Shown in pieces: positions 21,656-33,900 of a stretch of 64,000 nt of DNA; positions within the stretch are counted from its first letter, which is position 1, and each line of letters starts with the position of its first letter. Location of the stretch: NCBI GenBank assembly GCA_029706075.1, contig JAINUG010000018.1, positions 2,999,001 to 3,063,000 on the forward strand. The letters run 5' to 3'. The notes beneath the pieces were generated by a model that worked only from the letters and a program-made list of their open reading frames with translations, ran no database searches and was not told the origin of the DNA. The position numbers and the translations under genes were made by a program. Source of the DNA: Aldrovandia affinis (Eukaryota > Chordata > Actinopteri > Notacanthiformes > Halosauridae).

Positions 21656-22349
21656 AAAATGTTCATTTTAATCTGACTTTAAAATGTTTCAAACATAATG
21701 TATTGACTCGTTTATACATGCAAATGAATTGCAGGTATTTAGGGGTTTTGTATAATGTATAATGTGAGTATTTCTTGATAGTTGTGAATTCATTTCAGGC
21801 TTTCCAATTATTGACATGCTCTCACAGTTTGAATGAAAGAGAAATTACCCTTTTGTAAGGACAGTTTCATTGAGTTTTTGATGGTCTGCTGACTACTGAT
21901 AATACAATCATGTACTCTCAGATGTCCAGTGCACAATCTTCAAGCTACATTCTAGGGAACAGGAAATGAAATATTGAAAAGGAGAGAAATTAATTATGAA
22001 ATTAAAAGTTAGAGCACCAGTTTCACCTGCATCAATATGGACACAAATGTGTACTCACTAAACAAATATCAAAGAAATTGTCACCGTCTCCCATTTCCTT
22101 GACAATTTTGTTTGGAGAAATAAGTGGCATAGATGCATATCGACATGTGAGTTTGAATCATATTGACAATGATTCAAACTCATATAAAAATCAGGTGTTG
22201 CCATTTTAGCTGCAATTGTATTGTAGGGTGAACGGCTAGATGGATAAGTTGGATAATCAGTGATTCAATAAATTAAAAAATTCTCAGTCCCCCCCACCAC
22301 AAAAAATATCTATATATATAGGGTTTTAAACTCTATAGTCTAGTCAGAC
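21656..22349. other. Unassigned AT-rich stretch
   Basis: No gene or repeat boundary supported. It contains a short inverted pair around TTTGAATCATATTGACAATG near 22150-22175 and ends at the left terminus of the hAT-like element. Confidence 0.5.
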
Positions 22350-22832
22350 CAGTGGCCGCTGGTGACCAAAATCTTTGGTGAAGCAACCACCCAAGAACCC
22401 CCCCCCCTTTAAAACAGCACTCACTGTCTTATATGTGTATAATCAACAAATCATGTTGCTACATGATAAACCCAGCATATTATGTCTGTGAGCTTTTATT
22501 CAAAGACATAACTGACATAACAACCTCTCTTCTTATCAAATTACTGGTCAAATTATTTTATGAAGGGGAGTGAAGTTGAGTTGATAGATAACAAGCAAAC
22601 AATAACGTTAACGTTAGTTGCATTTTGGTATTTATTAAAGAATCATGAAATTAATTGGCATCAGCTCTCCAAGTAACATTAGCCTATCATCTAACGTAAA
22701 CTATCTTGAAGTGTAATGTAATAACTTTAGCTAAAACACAACATGATTTCTAACTTAAATGTTGTGTAGCATGGTACTGTTAATCGTCTTTCGATGTTAG
22801 GACATGCGCTCCTTTCAATATAATAGTCATAC

Positions 22833-23736
22833 CAGTGGAGCCTCGGTTATCGGGCATAATCCGTTCCAGAAAGTCGGTCGAAAACTGAAATGCTCCAAAA
22901 CCGAGGTAATATTTCCCATAAGAAATAATGTAAATCCAATTAATCCGTTCCACACACCCAAAAATATTAACAAAAAATAAATTTTATACAGAATAACTAT
23001 AGTTTTACATGCAGAAAACAATAAGAAATAAATATAAAAGACAAATAAATAGAATAAATGAACATTTAACTTCACTTTACCTTTATTGAAGACTCTTGTT
23101 GGCGTATGTAAGATGGTGAGGAGGGGGGAGGGAGGAGGAGAGGTGTTATTGTTTGGAAGGGGAATCCCCCTCCATAAAGACTTCAGGTAAGTCTTTTTCT
23201 AGGGTTTTTTCCCTTCTCTGTCTCTTTGTGCCACTAGGACCTGCTTGAGACTGACTGGATCCCTCTCTCACTAAAAACCTGTCCAGAGAGGTTTGTTTTT
23301 GCCTCCGCTTTTAAATTTGCCTGAAATGTGACAAGGCATTGTCATTAAACATGTTTACGACACGGCTTGCAACAGCTTTGTTAGGGTGATATTTTTCAAC
23401 AAAACTTTGCACCTCACTCCATTTTGAACAAATGTCCTTAATCACTGAAGAAGGCACATTCTCCTCCTCCTCCTCCTCCTCCTCTGAAGCCATTTCCTCA
23501 GCTGCCGAGACAAAGGCAGACTGAGTCACGCACTCACGTGATGCTTTGTGTGGGAGCTTGGCTTGGGGAAATCACGCGGCAGCAAGCGAACAGGAACGGA
23601 CAGGTTCGTAACGGACGGATTTCCTTGCTCGATAACTGAGGAGATGTACGATTTGCGAGACATATTTTCGCCCAAAAAAGTGATCGATAACCGAATCGTA
23701 CGATAACGGAGGTGCTCAATAACCGAGGTTCCACTG
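22833..23736 (-). mobile_element. Tigger/pogo-type element, internally deleted, leftward
   Basis: Inverted ends CAGTGGAGCCTCGGTTATCG (22833) and complement (to 23736, then TA). The minus frame 23311-23529 gives the C-terminal tail of a Tigger-like transposase: an acidic run, then IKDICSKWSEVQSFVEKYHP 'NKAVASRVVNMFNDNALSHFR'. The tail continues toward an AATAAA at about 23083. The DDE catalytic core is missing, so only a 904-bp deletion derivative remains. It lies inside the hAT-like element. Confidence 0.75.
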
Positions 23737-24813
23737 TATATGTTTGTAGAGGTTTCAACAAGGCTTTTTTCTCACAGCTAATTTTTTTCTCCTCTTGTCT
23801 TTCTGTACCTACCTAACTCCTTGCCTGGTGTTGAGTCTGCAGCTCAAAAATACAACCACACATTCTTTAGTATTGCTCAGCACTGCTACCTTGCACTACG
23901 ATTTCTCAACATTTATATAGGTCAGAAACAGCACTGCAATCCCCAAAAAGCGGTGATTTGTGACTTGCCGAGCCCACTCTCTGCATCAGCTTGATAGAAA
24001 GCGAATGGTGAATGGTTTAGATAGGTGTCAATTATCTTCATGTCGCGAATGGGCAAAGATCACGCATCATTCGAAAGACTAGGTGAAGCAGTGCTTCACT
24101 GGGTGAGCTTTAAAATGCATCATAAGCCATAATTGTCCAATCAACAATGTATAAAGTACTATATTGCGTTAAATTGAGTTGTGTTAGCTTAGTGAAGCAG
24201 AGAGATCTCTGCTTCACTGAAGTACCTTTTAATAACCTGAGTGTGGTGCTGTTTTGCACAATATATTTTTTTTTAAGTGAGACTTTTTTGGCTTGATTCT
24301 GTCATGGAAATTACTAAGTAGGATCAGACAGAATTTCTTTAAACAGGATTAAATCTTTATTATGAACAGCTGCACGAAGACCCGTGTCATGCAGGACAGC
24401 GAAATTCAAATTCAAATCCGATTCAAATTCAAATTCAAATTCGATATTTATAGTAAACACAACGGATAGGGAGGGAACAGCGACAAGAGGGACGTACGGG
24501 TAATAGGAGCTATGGGGCCACATGAAGATAGAACAGGGGCAGTTACTGCAAATCTGCAAAGGTCATAAACCAATGGGAAGGAAGTGTTCCTGCAGTGAGA
24601 GGAGACGTCACAAAACAACAGATGTTCCTTTGAAGTTGTGGCGCAAAAAGCCTTTGTTTGCCTGGCCGCTCAGAACTGCAGCGTCACACTTGACGGAACA
24701 GCTGATTTTATTGTGAAATAATCAAAACCACTACAGTTGATGTCAGGTAGAGGCCATTTAGCTTGGTGTGTGATCTGGAAGGTGATTGGTTATACCTGAC
24801 CAAGTTTATAATG

Positions 24814-25485
24814 TGTCACGTCTCGTGTTCGTTTGTAGTTTGTTCCATGTTTTCCTTGTTGTCTGGTCCGTGTTTTTACTTTCGCTTACGTGTTCCAGTC
24901 TCGTCAGTGTATTATCTGTTTCACCTGTTTCTCTTTATGTCTCATGTGGTTAGCTGTTCGTTTCCCATGTTCATTTCCTGATTGTCTCGTTATTGTATTA
25001 TCGTTTCCACTTAATTCCTCATGTGTCTGATTGCAGTCAGCTGCATTCATGTTTATTCCTGATTGTTTCTTTTTAGGTCTAAATGTATTTAAGCTGTGTG
25101 TTTTTCCATGTTCGTTGCCAGATTGTCTTGTGCTTTGCGTATGCTTACACTACTCTCCAGCGTTTTCTCTGTTTCCCCGCGTTTTGTTTCATCGTGTTTG
25201 TGTTCGTGCTTGTGCTCCAGTGTTCGTCTTGGTCTCAGTCTCGTTCCCGCTCCTCCCTGTGTTCCCTGGACTGCTTTCTCGTTTTCAACCTTCGCCTGCC
25301 CACTGACTACGCCTTGCCTGCCCCTGATACCCCTGAAGCCCGGAACGAACTCTGCCTGTCCCCGACCATTCTTTGGATCCCTGCATTGACCTGATTACTC
25401 CTGCCTGACCATCGCCTGTTTACAAAATAAAATACGTTTTTGCATTTCTGGGTCCGCACCTGGTTTTCTGGTACCACTCCTGACA
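24814..25485 (+). mobile_element. Solo gypsy LTR with 5-bp target duplication
   Basis: A single LTR of 672 bp runs from TGTCACGTCTCGTGTTCG to CCACTCCTGACA, flanked by TAATG on both sides (24809-24813, 25486-25490). An AATAAAATA signal is near 25424. Solo LTRs arise when the two LTRs of one copy recombine. Its first ~165 bp closely match the start of the 5' LTR of the gypsy element at 49104. The clean duplication suggests a modest age. Confidence 0.9.
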
Positions 25486-25912
25486 TAATGTCTATTCTAA
25501 GGGGACTGATCACTTTTCCAACCCTGTTATTCTAGTTTTTCATTTTTTATTAATTATCAGAAATTGTGCCCTTTTTTCACTTGAATGTTGTAAGGCAAAA
25601 TGTGTAAATAGAGCTGGAAAAAGATGGATTTTATGTACTTTCATTTCAGGCTGTAAGACAAAAAAAAGGTGACTATTTCAAAAGGGTATGATGACTTTCT
25701 ATAGGCACTATAATTAGTGTCTGTGTGTCCCCATGTGGATCTTTCTCTAGCATTCCAACTTACATTTTTTCCTTCCATAAGAGGAAATAATCGTTTTGAT
25801 GATACTTAGGCATTTCAAAAAGATGTTTTATGTGATATGTGTGTTATGTTTTTTTGTCTTTGTTTTTAGGTGAAGCACTGCTTCACCTGTTGTCTTATAG
25901 AAACCTCTACTG

Positions 25913-26422
25913 AGTCACAGATATGCAGCAGTTCCAAAAACTAGGTCATCCAACATGAGCTGAAAACAACATATTCTCATCTCATGAGACAAAGAGTATA
26001 ATGTTTTCACACCACACACCACACAGTACTGCACGAGAGTTAGCGCCAACTGGAAGAGAGGCATCTCTCATTGATGACAGCTAGCATCCTGGGGACACTC
26101 GGCGGATTGTTGGGAGGAACTACTGCAGCAGTGGTCCAAAAAATTCAAAAAATACAATAAAAGCACTATACAACTGAGATGCATAAGTCCCTCAATTAAT
26201 TGGTTTACTTGCTTGATGTGTATCAGAAGCCAGTCTTGTGTCGCCCCGTTCATTACCATCACAATTCACGGATCAAAGTTTGCATTTTGCAACGCTCGGT
26301 TGCTCAGTGGTCAACATTAGCCCTACATTGGAGTTGGAGTTTGACTCTTCATTTGGATTAAACACAATCTCACTCAGTTGTGATGCTAACAACCTTTTCT
26401 CACAGGCACTGGCTAGCTGCAA
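25913..26422. other. Unassigned stretch
   Basis: No gene or terminal repeat supported between the hAT-like element and the next L2. Confidence 0.5.
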
Positions 26423-27550
26423 ATTACATTACATTACATTACAGGCATTTAGCAGACGCTCTTATCCAGAGCGACGTACAACAAAGTGTTAACCGTAGTC
26501 AAGAACAGTTTAGCTGAAAGCCACCCTAGTGGGAAGTACAGTTTCTAGGTGCTAGGAGCAACCACATAGTTAAACTAGGACCCTGTAGGTAAATCTGTAG
26601 CCACAATTCAAAGGTAGCAATAAAGCAATCAATGCAGAAAATAATGCCTAAGCCTAATACAATACATAAGCAAGTAGACATGTGTAATACTAAGGAACTA
26701 TGTCCCTAAGTTAACAAAAACCGGACTACGGGGAGAGGTGCACCCTGAAGAGGTGAGTCTTCAGTCGTCGCTTGAAGGTGCCCAGGGTCTCAGCTGTTCT
26801 GACTTCCACAGGAAGGTCATTCCACCATCGTGGAGCCAGAACCGACAGGAGACGTGACCGGGAAGCGCAGGTGCGGAGGGGGGGACGTGCTAGGTGTCCT
26901 GAGGTAGCAGAACGGAGTGGTCAGGCAGGTGTGTAGGGTTTGAAGATCTTGAGGAGGTATGTTGGGGCTGATCCCCTGACTTCTTGGTATGCTAGGACCA
27001 ATGTCTTGAATTTGATGCGAGCTATAACAGGCAGCCAGTGGAGGGTAGTGAGCAGGGGGGTGACATGGGAGTGTCTAGGAAGGTTGTAGACCAGACGGCG
27101 TGTTGGATGAGTTGCAGGGGTCTGATGGCAGATGCGGGAAGGCCAGCCAGGAGCGAGTTGCAGTAGTCCAAGCGGGACAGTACCATTGCTTGGACCAGGA
27201 GCTGGGTAGAGTAGGTGGTAAGGAAGGGACGGATTCTCCTGATGTTATACAGGAAGAATCTGCACGCCCGGCTTACCGCTGCAATGTTCATTGATAGGGA
27301 CAGCCGAGATTCTTCGCGCAGGGTGATGATGTCACCAAGGTGTCACCTAGAGAAATGGAGAAATCAAGGTGGGGAGAGTTTAGGGCAGGAATGAAGATTA
27401 GTTCTGTTTTACCTGGGTTGAGCTTTAGGTGGTGACTGTCCATCCAGCTCTGAATGTCCCTCAGGCAAGCAGAGATGCGGGTAGGGACCTGAGTGTCTGA
27501 TGGGGAGAAGGAGAGTGTCTTTTCCGTGATGATTTCAGAAGCAAACAAGG
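26423..27550 (-). mobile_element. L2-type LINE (second subfamily), 5' truncated, leftward
   Basis: The 3' end has an ATTAC tandem tail (about 26425-26445) and the complement of CGTCGCTCTGGATAAGAGCG 'TCTGCTAAATG'. The minus frame 27022-27291 carries 'RIRPFLTTYSTQLLVQA' and VLSRLDYCNSLLAGLPASAI. The frame 27288-27548 carries EKTLSFSPSDTQVPTRISAC and 'SWMDSHHLKLNPGKTELIF'. The frames differ, so at least one frameshift lies near 27290, and the ORF is further decayed below 27100. The ATTAC tail and long 3' UTR set it apart from the AAAATGT-tailed L2 copies. Confidence 0.85.
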
Positions 27551-28394
27551 ATTTGTGGACATCTTGATCACTGACGATTTTCCGAAACCTTCCTGCAATT
27601 TTCCAAATAAGTGGATCATAGCAATGAGAAGATTAGCAATGCGGAAACCGCCAAAGACATCACGTGGTACATTTTAGCCAATCTTGTCATCAGGAAATGC
27701 TTATTGTCAGCAGTAGCCTGTGATATGCGTGGCTTTCAGCGAAAACAGTTAAGGCAGTTGGGAAATAACATATATGGTGGAACTGAAACTAGGCTGTAGA
27801 ATATAAGCTTTCTATTGACATATGAACCAAAATGGTGGGCCGAACGGCCGATGCAGACTGCCGCGTTGAAAAATGCTAATTGAAATGAGATAACACTCAT
27901 TTTCTGTTGATGTAAGTGAAATAAACATTGAAAATATCTATATTTATTAATATATGGGCCTTTACATGTTTACAATGTTGAAGTACAGATGTTTTAGTAG
28001 CAAAATAAAAAAAAATCCCAAAATTGACAGAGTGGAGCAAAATTAGCATTTTAGCCTGCCGTGTCTGGCCTTAAAGCAAGCTCTTAGGAAGAAAATTACC
28101 TGACTGATTTCACAATGAAGATGATGAAATATTAAAGAATCAGAAAAGCAAGCAGTACAGGATCATAAATGTGCTCTTGACCAGAGGTCTGACATCACTG
28201 TTACTGCCTTTCTTAGCAACAACAGACAGCTGTGACATGAATATGACATATATGACACAGCATAAGACATTATATGACATGCACACTACCACAAAATAAA
28301 ATACAGAGAGGTTTCAGCTCTGGCTAGCTGTAAATGTAAAGCATCATTCTGAGCCAAAAACTAAATGTTTTACAAATACAGTACAGCATACCAA
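27551..28394. other. Unassigned stretch
   Basis: Nothing recognised: no long frame with family motifs and no terminal repeats. Confidence 0.5.
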
Positions 28395-28542
28395 TTGACA
28401 TATGTTGACTAGACAGCCAATTATTGCCCCGAACAGGATTCCCAGCCAGAGCTGGGCTGGCGCCGCCAGAGATCGAGCCCAGGCTGCAGTGGACAACCTG
28501 TACTCTGAACAAGTGCCTTTACTGGTTGCGCCATCCGGGGCA
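28395..28542 (-). mobile_element. tRNA-derived SINE, leftward
   Basis: On the minus strand it starts GGTGCCCCGGATGGCGCAAC. An A-box-like TGGCGCAACCAG and a B-box-like GGGCTCGATCTC are spaced as in a tRNA promoter. The sequence continues past the tRNA-like part to about 28395. It differs from the HE1-like SINEs. The B box has drifted, so it is probably inactive. Confidence 0.55.
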
Positions 28543-29044
28543 CCTATAGAATTCTAAAATAATTTAACATTCAGTATTCAGGCCTGCCAATATGCATACA
28601 TTTTGTGCACCAGGCACACAGAGGTAAACGTATGCAGGTATGTGGGTATCACTTTCAACAGCACAAATATTAAGCTTCAGTTAAAATGTAGTTATGATAC
28701 AGAAGTCATTGTATTTGGTCCTCAGCAATTTGTCCAGAGTGGTACTTATAAGGAGTTACCAATGTTGGCAGGTCTGAGGATGAACTAAAACCAATTCAGA
28801 TTAATTTTATTAATTATTATTCCTGATGGTTTGCTACTTATCTCATCAAAAAGTGTGAACATGTCTCTCAGCGTGTCGGAGATAGGCAGGCATAAATACT
28901 GGGCCAAATCCTCTAAGCTCAGCTTTTGCCACGCAGATCCCTGCCTCTCTTCAAATGCTCCTGCAGGACTCTCTCTGTGTTTCAGACTACAAAACCAAGC
29001 CAAAGACATATGCCTTCAGGGGTTCCCAAAACCTCCAAGCCCAC
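28543..29044. other. Unassigned stretch
   Basis: No recognised gene. The minus frame 28785-29009 ('LSLEDLAQYLCLPISDTL') is open for 74 residues, but nothing supports it as a gene. Confidence 0.45.
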
Positions 29045-29049
29045 AACCA

Positions 29050-29990
29050 ACAATCAATGAATCAATCATTGTTTTTGTAGAGCACAATTTATGAACAAGT
29101 TGTCACACAGCACTTCACAGTTGGCCAATGCCTCAGTAGTTTCCAGGCCATAGGTCTGGTGCCATTTTTAAGCTTTGAAATTTTGGGCACAGGGAGATCC
29201 TATTCTAGATTAGTACTAAGGTTTTGCAATCAGAATGTTATTTAAAATGGGAGTTAATGAAGAGAAGCAAGAATGGGTGTTATATGGTCATATTGCTTGG
29301 TCTTAGTCAGGACCCTTGCAGCTGCATTTTGGACAAGCTGACGGGGGACAAAATATAGTTTGTACTGCCAGATAATAAAGCGTTGCAGTTGTTTAACTTT
29401 GAAGACACAAAAGCATGAATAAGCTTTTCTGCATCATTTTGAGATATAGTAAATTGCCAAACTAAGATTTCTTTCTAAGGTGGAAGACAGCAGCCCCTGA
29501 CATACTTTGAGTCAAGTATTACTCAGACATTTCTGATCTCTAGTTTGGGACTAAGGGAGAGTTCATCAATATTTAGCACAAAGTCTGTTTCATTATCACA
29601 AAACTGAGTTTTGTGATAATGATAGAAACATTTTCTATCATGAAGACATGATGTAGCATAAAGTCTTTAAGTTTTAAAGAACTATACAACAGTGTCCTTT
29701 ACCCCCTTTTTACGAATTGTATCCCCTAGGGGGAGCATGTATAATTAGAATTGATATAATTAGAAGTCATGGACCAAGAACAAAACCTTGAGGAACTACA
29801 TAATTTACCCTACATAGTTCAGAATGCCATTTGTCTGCACAGAGTGGTATCTATATGATAAGATTTGTGATTAATGGTGTCAAAAGCAGCACTAAGATCA
29901 ATATATCATTCAGAATGTTAGGAGGGATGTTTCCATGCTGTGGCCTGGTCTGAAACCTGACTGTAATTCACAGATGTTAGAAGTATTATT
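29050..29990 (-). mobile_element. Decayed CR1/L2-group LINE, leftward
   Basis: Near 29318-29345 the minus strand reads as the 'CAGCTTGTCCAAAATGCAGC' sequence that codes the LVQNAAAR motif of CR1/L2-group reverse transcriptases. The AATCAATGAATCAATCATTG 'TTTTTGTAGAGCACAATTTATGAAC' at 29053 resembles a LINE 3' tail. No frame longer than a few dozen codons remains, so this copy is old. Confidence 0.5.
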
Positions 29991-30477
29991 TGAAATATAA
30001 TATTTGTTTAGCAAATAGTGTGGTATGAAGTGTAATCCCATAGGATTTGTGTGCTAAAATGTATTTTTTCATTTTCAGTTTGATTTGGAGTATAGATGTT
30101 GAAAAATGATGGGGTTCAAATCTCCCTGTCCCTAGATCTCATTCTGGAGCCCCCCTCCATCCGGGAGCTCATCCCCCCTCCATCCGGGACTGAACTCATG
30201 TTTATCTCCACTGATTATGAACCAATCCTTGGGTTATTTTAGGGGTTTTCTAGGGTGCTGAATGTATTTATGACACTTCTGAAGCAATCAGAAGTAATTA
30301 TCACCAAATTCTAGTTACAATGACCGTTGGTCAGTATTGATGTCATAGTTATAGCCTTATTATACAGTTCTTCGTCCTAGGGGTTTTCAGACATAAGGAG
30401 CTGATTAGTTTCCTTACTTTTGTGTCAGAACACTTTTATCATGAAATAGAGGCATTTTGGAAGTAACTAACTTTGTG
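29991..30477. other. Unassigned stretch with a small duplication
   Basis: No gene seen. CCCCCTCCATCCGGGA occurs twice in tandem near 30150-30190. Confidence 0.5.
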
Positions 30478-30568
30478 TTACAGGTACGGTTTGCAGCTGC
30501 CAACGATTATTTATATTACTGTATCACAACACTGATCTCCATCGTGGATTATGATTAATCTTACCATG
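30478..30568 (+). mobile_element. L2 3' UTR, left piece
   Basis: GTTACAGGTACGGTTTGCAG ... 'TTAATCTTACCATG' matches the L2 3' UTR at 5535-5625. It is cut at CCATG by the Gmr1-type element, and its continuation lies at 35774. Confidence 0.75.
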
Positions 30569-30996
30569 TGTGGAAGGCGTCAGTCTCAGCAGCGGATCAA
30601 GGCGATTAGCGGCCACGCCTACTGGCAGAGCAGCCAACGCACGCACCGGTCTGGTGTTTCTAATTACATCGGTGTGCTTGAAAACTGCTCTGCTCTCTTC
30701 AGTAGGTGGCTGGAACAAGAAAGAAAAGGCGTGGCTGTCCGAAGAGAAAGAAAGAAAGACAGAAAGAAGGAAAGAAAGAAAGCGAAGTAAAAGTAAAACG
30801 GGAACTAGAAAGTTTCCGGTTATGGTTTGATAATTTTGTTTATTTGTTTTGAAAACTCCCGGTCTGGTTCTCTGCCCGTGTCGGGATCAGAGAACATTGT
30901 AACAGAAATAATAAAGAATCCGGTCGGTAGACCGAAAACTCCACCCGTTTCCAGACTGCTCTATTCCCTACAGGGATTGTCACGTGGCGTGTGACA
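30569..30996 (+). repeat. 5' LTR of the Gmr1-type element
   Basis: TGGAAGGCGTC...GTGTGACA, 428 bp, with a (GAAA)n-like purine run near 30715-30785 and AATAATAAAG near 30908. GTGGTGCCGAAACCCG follows three bases later, in the position of a primer-binding site; the tRNA was not identified. Confidence 0.9.
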
Positions 30997-33900
30997 AAGT
31001 GGTGCCGAAACCCGTAAGAAAAGAGCAGCACCACTGGAGAACATGGAGAGCCCACTCTCCCAGGTGATCGCCCACTTGGCTGCGATGCAGGAGGCTCAGC
31101 AGCGCGCGCTGGTACAGTCCCAGGAAGACCAACAGGAGGCGCTGCGGGCTATCACCGCTACCCAGGCAGCGGACAGAGCTGCCATTATAGAGCTGCTAAA
31201 CAGCAGGCAGGCGGCCGCCTCTTCCATCCCGGTCCGGTCCGAAATCAGGATGGAAAAGATGGGACCGGACGACGACCCGGAGGCGTTCGTGGAGCTCTTC
31301 GAGAGAACAGCCACGGCATGCGGTTGGCTGGCGGAGCAATGGGCATTACGGCTCCTCCCGCTGCTGTCCGGGGAGAGCCAGATAGCAGCTGCCAGTGTGC
31401 CGGCCGTTGCCGTGGCTGACTACCCGACCCTCCGGGCCACCATCCTGGAGAGAGTGGGGCTAAAGCCGGAGGGACATAGGAAAAGACTCCGCGATCTGCG
31501 CTTCGCCGACGTCGGGCATCCCTTCGCCTACGCCCAACAGCTCCTCGACTCCTGCCGGCGGTGGCTACAGCCAGAAGTCCGAACAGCAGACGAAATCGTA
31601 CAAGGCATTGGAGCAGTTCACGTCGGGGCTCCCGAAAGGGACCGCGGACTGGCTCCGATGCCACCAACCCGCCACTCTGGCTGCAGCCGTCCAGCTGGCA
31701 GAGAATCACCTGGCGGTCAGTGGGGATACAGGGAAACTTCCCCAGAGAGCTGAAGGGCTGAAAAGCCAATTTTATAGATACCGCCCCAACATCCCGGTTC
31801 CCCGTTTTCGCCAGTCCAGTTCCAATCCAATACCCAGCCCCAACCCCAACCCAGGTCTACGCCCCCCTCCTGAACCCCGTCCGGTCCCCGTTGGCATAAC
31901 CCCCCTCGAGATCGCATTTTTAATTGTCCTAACCTTTCTGTTCCAGGTCACCTAGGGTCGCCACGAACGGCGGGGCAGGACTGTTGGCAGTGTGGGCGTC
32001 CTGGCCACATGCCTGAGGATTGCCCCCGGATGGATGTAAACATCGCCGGACGCCCCGCTGTCCAGCGCTACTCCCCCGAACCAGCAGAGTCGTTTTTGGT
32101 ACCCATAAGTATCAAAGGGAAAACAATCCAGGCGCTGTTGGACACGGGTTGTTCTCACACCCTTGTGCATCAGCGTCTGGTTCACCCCGAGGCATTGGAC
32201 AGGCTCACAGAGGTGGCGATTAGGTGCGTACACGGTGATATACACTACTATCCAACCGCCCGGATTGAATTTTATATTGGGGGAAAAAAGCATAGCATGG
32301 TGGCAGGGATTACTCCTCGCACCCCCCTTCCGCTGATTTTGGGACACGATTAGCCGGGTTTTAAGGATATAGTTAGAAAGGAGATTGCGGAAGGGGCCCG
32401 ACGGGGGTGTGTTCGCTATCGTCTTGTAGCAACTGGGGGGGATGACGTCACAGATGACGACGACCCAGGGGAGGGGCCGTCGGCTCTCTCTCCGCAACAA
32501 CCCGAGGTAACCGAAAGGTTGCTTCGGGGAAACGCGGGCCGGGCCGGCAGACTTCCCCGATTCGCCAGAGTGACTGATTTCTCCCTCGAACAGTCGCAGG
32601 ACGAAACGCTCAGTCGAGTAGCTGGACAAGTGATTAAAATTGATGGCCAGCTGCTTGACCCAGAGCGGGTGGTGACATACCCCTATTTTTGTATTTTACA
32701 AGATAAACTGTATCGCGTGTGTCGGGACATCTATACAGGATAAGTACTTACACAGTTATTGCTGCCCAAAAGCCGTCGGGAAATGGTTTTCCAGGCGGCT
32801 CATAGCAATCCCATGGCGGGTCATTTAGGACAGGATAAAACACTACTCCGGATACTGGCTCGATTTTATTGGCCGGGCATTCGAGATAATGTCCGTCGGT
32901 GGTGTACGGCGTGCCCCGAATGCCAAAAAGTAAACCCAGCGGCAATCCCAAAAGCTCCATTGCAACCCTTGCCGTTAATAGAGGTCCCGTTCGAAAGAAT
33001 TGGAATGGACTTTATCGGGCCATTTGATCGGAGTGCCAAAGGGTACCGCTTTGTATTAGTTATCGTAGATTATGCAACGCGATACCCCGAGGCTGTACCC
33101 CTCCGCAATATATCTGCAAAGACTATTGCGGAGGAGTTGTTCCACTTTTTCTCCCGGGTGGGAATTCCAAAAGAGATTCTCACTGATCAAGGCACTTCAT
33201 TTATGTCACGAACACTGAAAGAACTGTACGCATTATTGGACATCAAGTCGCTTCTAACTAGCGTATACGACCCACAAACTGACGGGCTGGTAGAGCGGTT
33301 CAATCAGACATTGAAATCCATGATGCGGAAGTTCTTTAAAACCGATTTGAAGAATTGGGACAAACTAATTGATCCACTGATGTTTGCCGTCAGAGAGGTT
33401 CCCCAAGCCTCCACCGGGTTTTCCCCGTTCAAATTATTATATGGGCAACATCCCAGGGGTATTTATTCTGGATTTGTTAAGAGAAACTTGGGAGGAAAAT
33501 CCGAGCCCCAGGAAAAATGAAATTCAATACGCCATGGACCTACGAGCAAAGCTGCACTCACTCGGTCAAATTTCACGAGAACATTTGCTCAAGGCCCAGG
33601 AACGACAGAGACGGCAATATAACAGGGGGACACAATTGCGAAAGTTTCAACCAGGAGATCAAGTCCTAGTGTTACTCCCAACGTCAGCATCTAAACTACT
33701 CGCAAAGTGGCAAGGGCCCTTTGAGGTTATACGACGAGTGGGGGATGTTGATTATGAAGTCATTCGATCGGATAGAGGTGGGTCACGTCAGATATACCAC
33801 CTAAATTTATTAAAACGGTGGGAGGTGGTAGACCCTGTTTCGCTCGCCATGCCAGAAAATCCCCGAGATGAGCTGGGACCGGAAATTCCAATTGAAAGTA

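Larger units (their letters stand above)
22350..25912. mobile_element. hAT-like element carrying nested insertions
   Basis: The left end CAGTGGCCGCTGGTGACC (22350) and right end ...CCTCTACTG (25912) form a short imperfect inverted terminus. The flanking 8-mers AGTCAGAC (22342-22349) and AGTCACAG (25913-25920) match at 6 of 8 positions, the length expected for a hAT target duplication. Three short palindromes built on GTGAAGCA/TGCTTCAC lie at 24083-24099, 24191-24218 and 25868-25888. No transposase frame was found. A Tigger-like element and a solo LTR have inserted into it. Family assignment is moderate at best. Confidence 0.5.

Noticed and set aside
25031-25394. Overlapping hydrophobic frames of about 90-100 residues
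   Set aside because: They lie wholly within the solo LTR 24814-25485 and reflect its T/C-rich composition.
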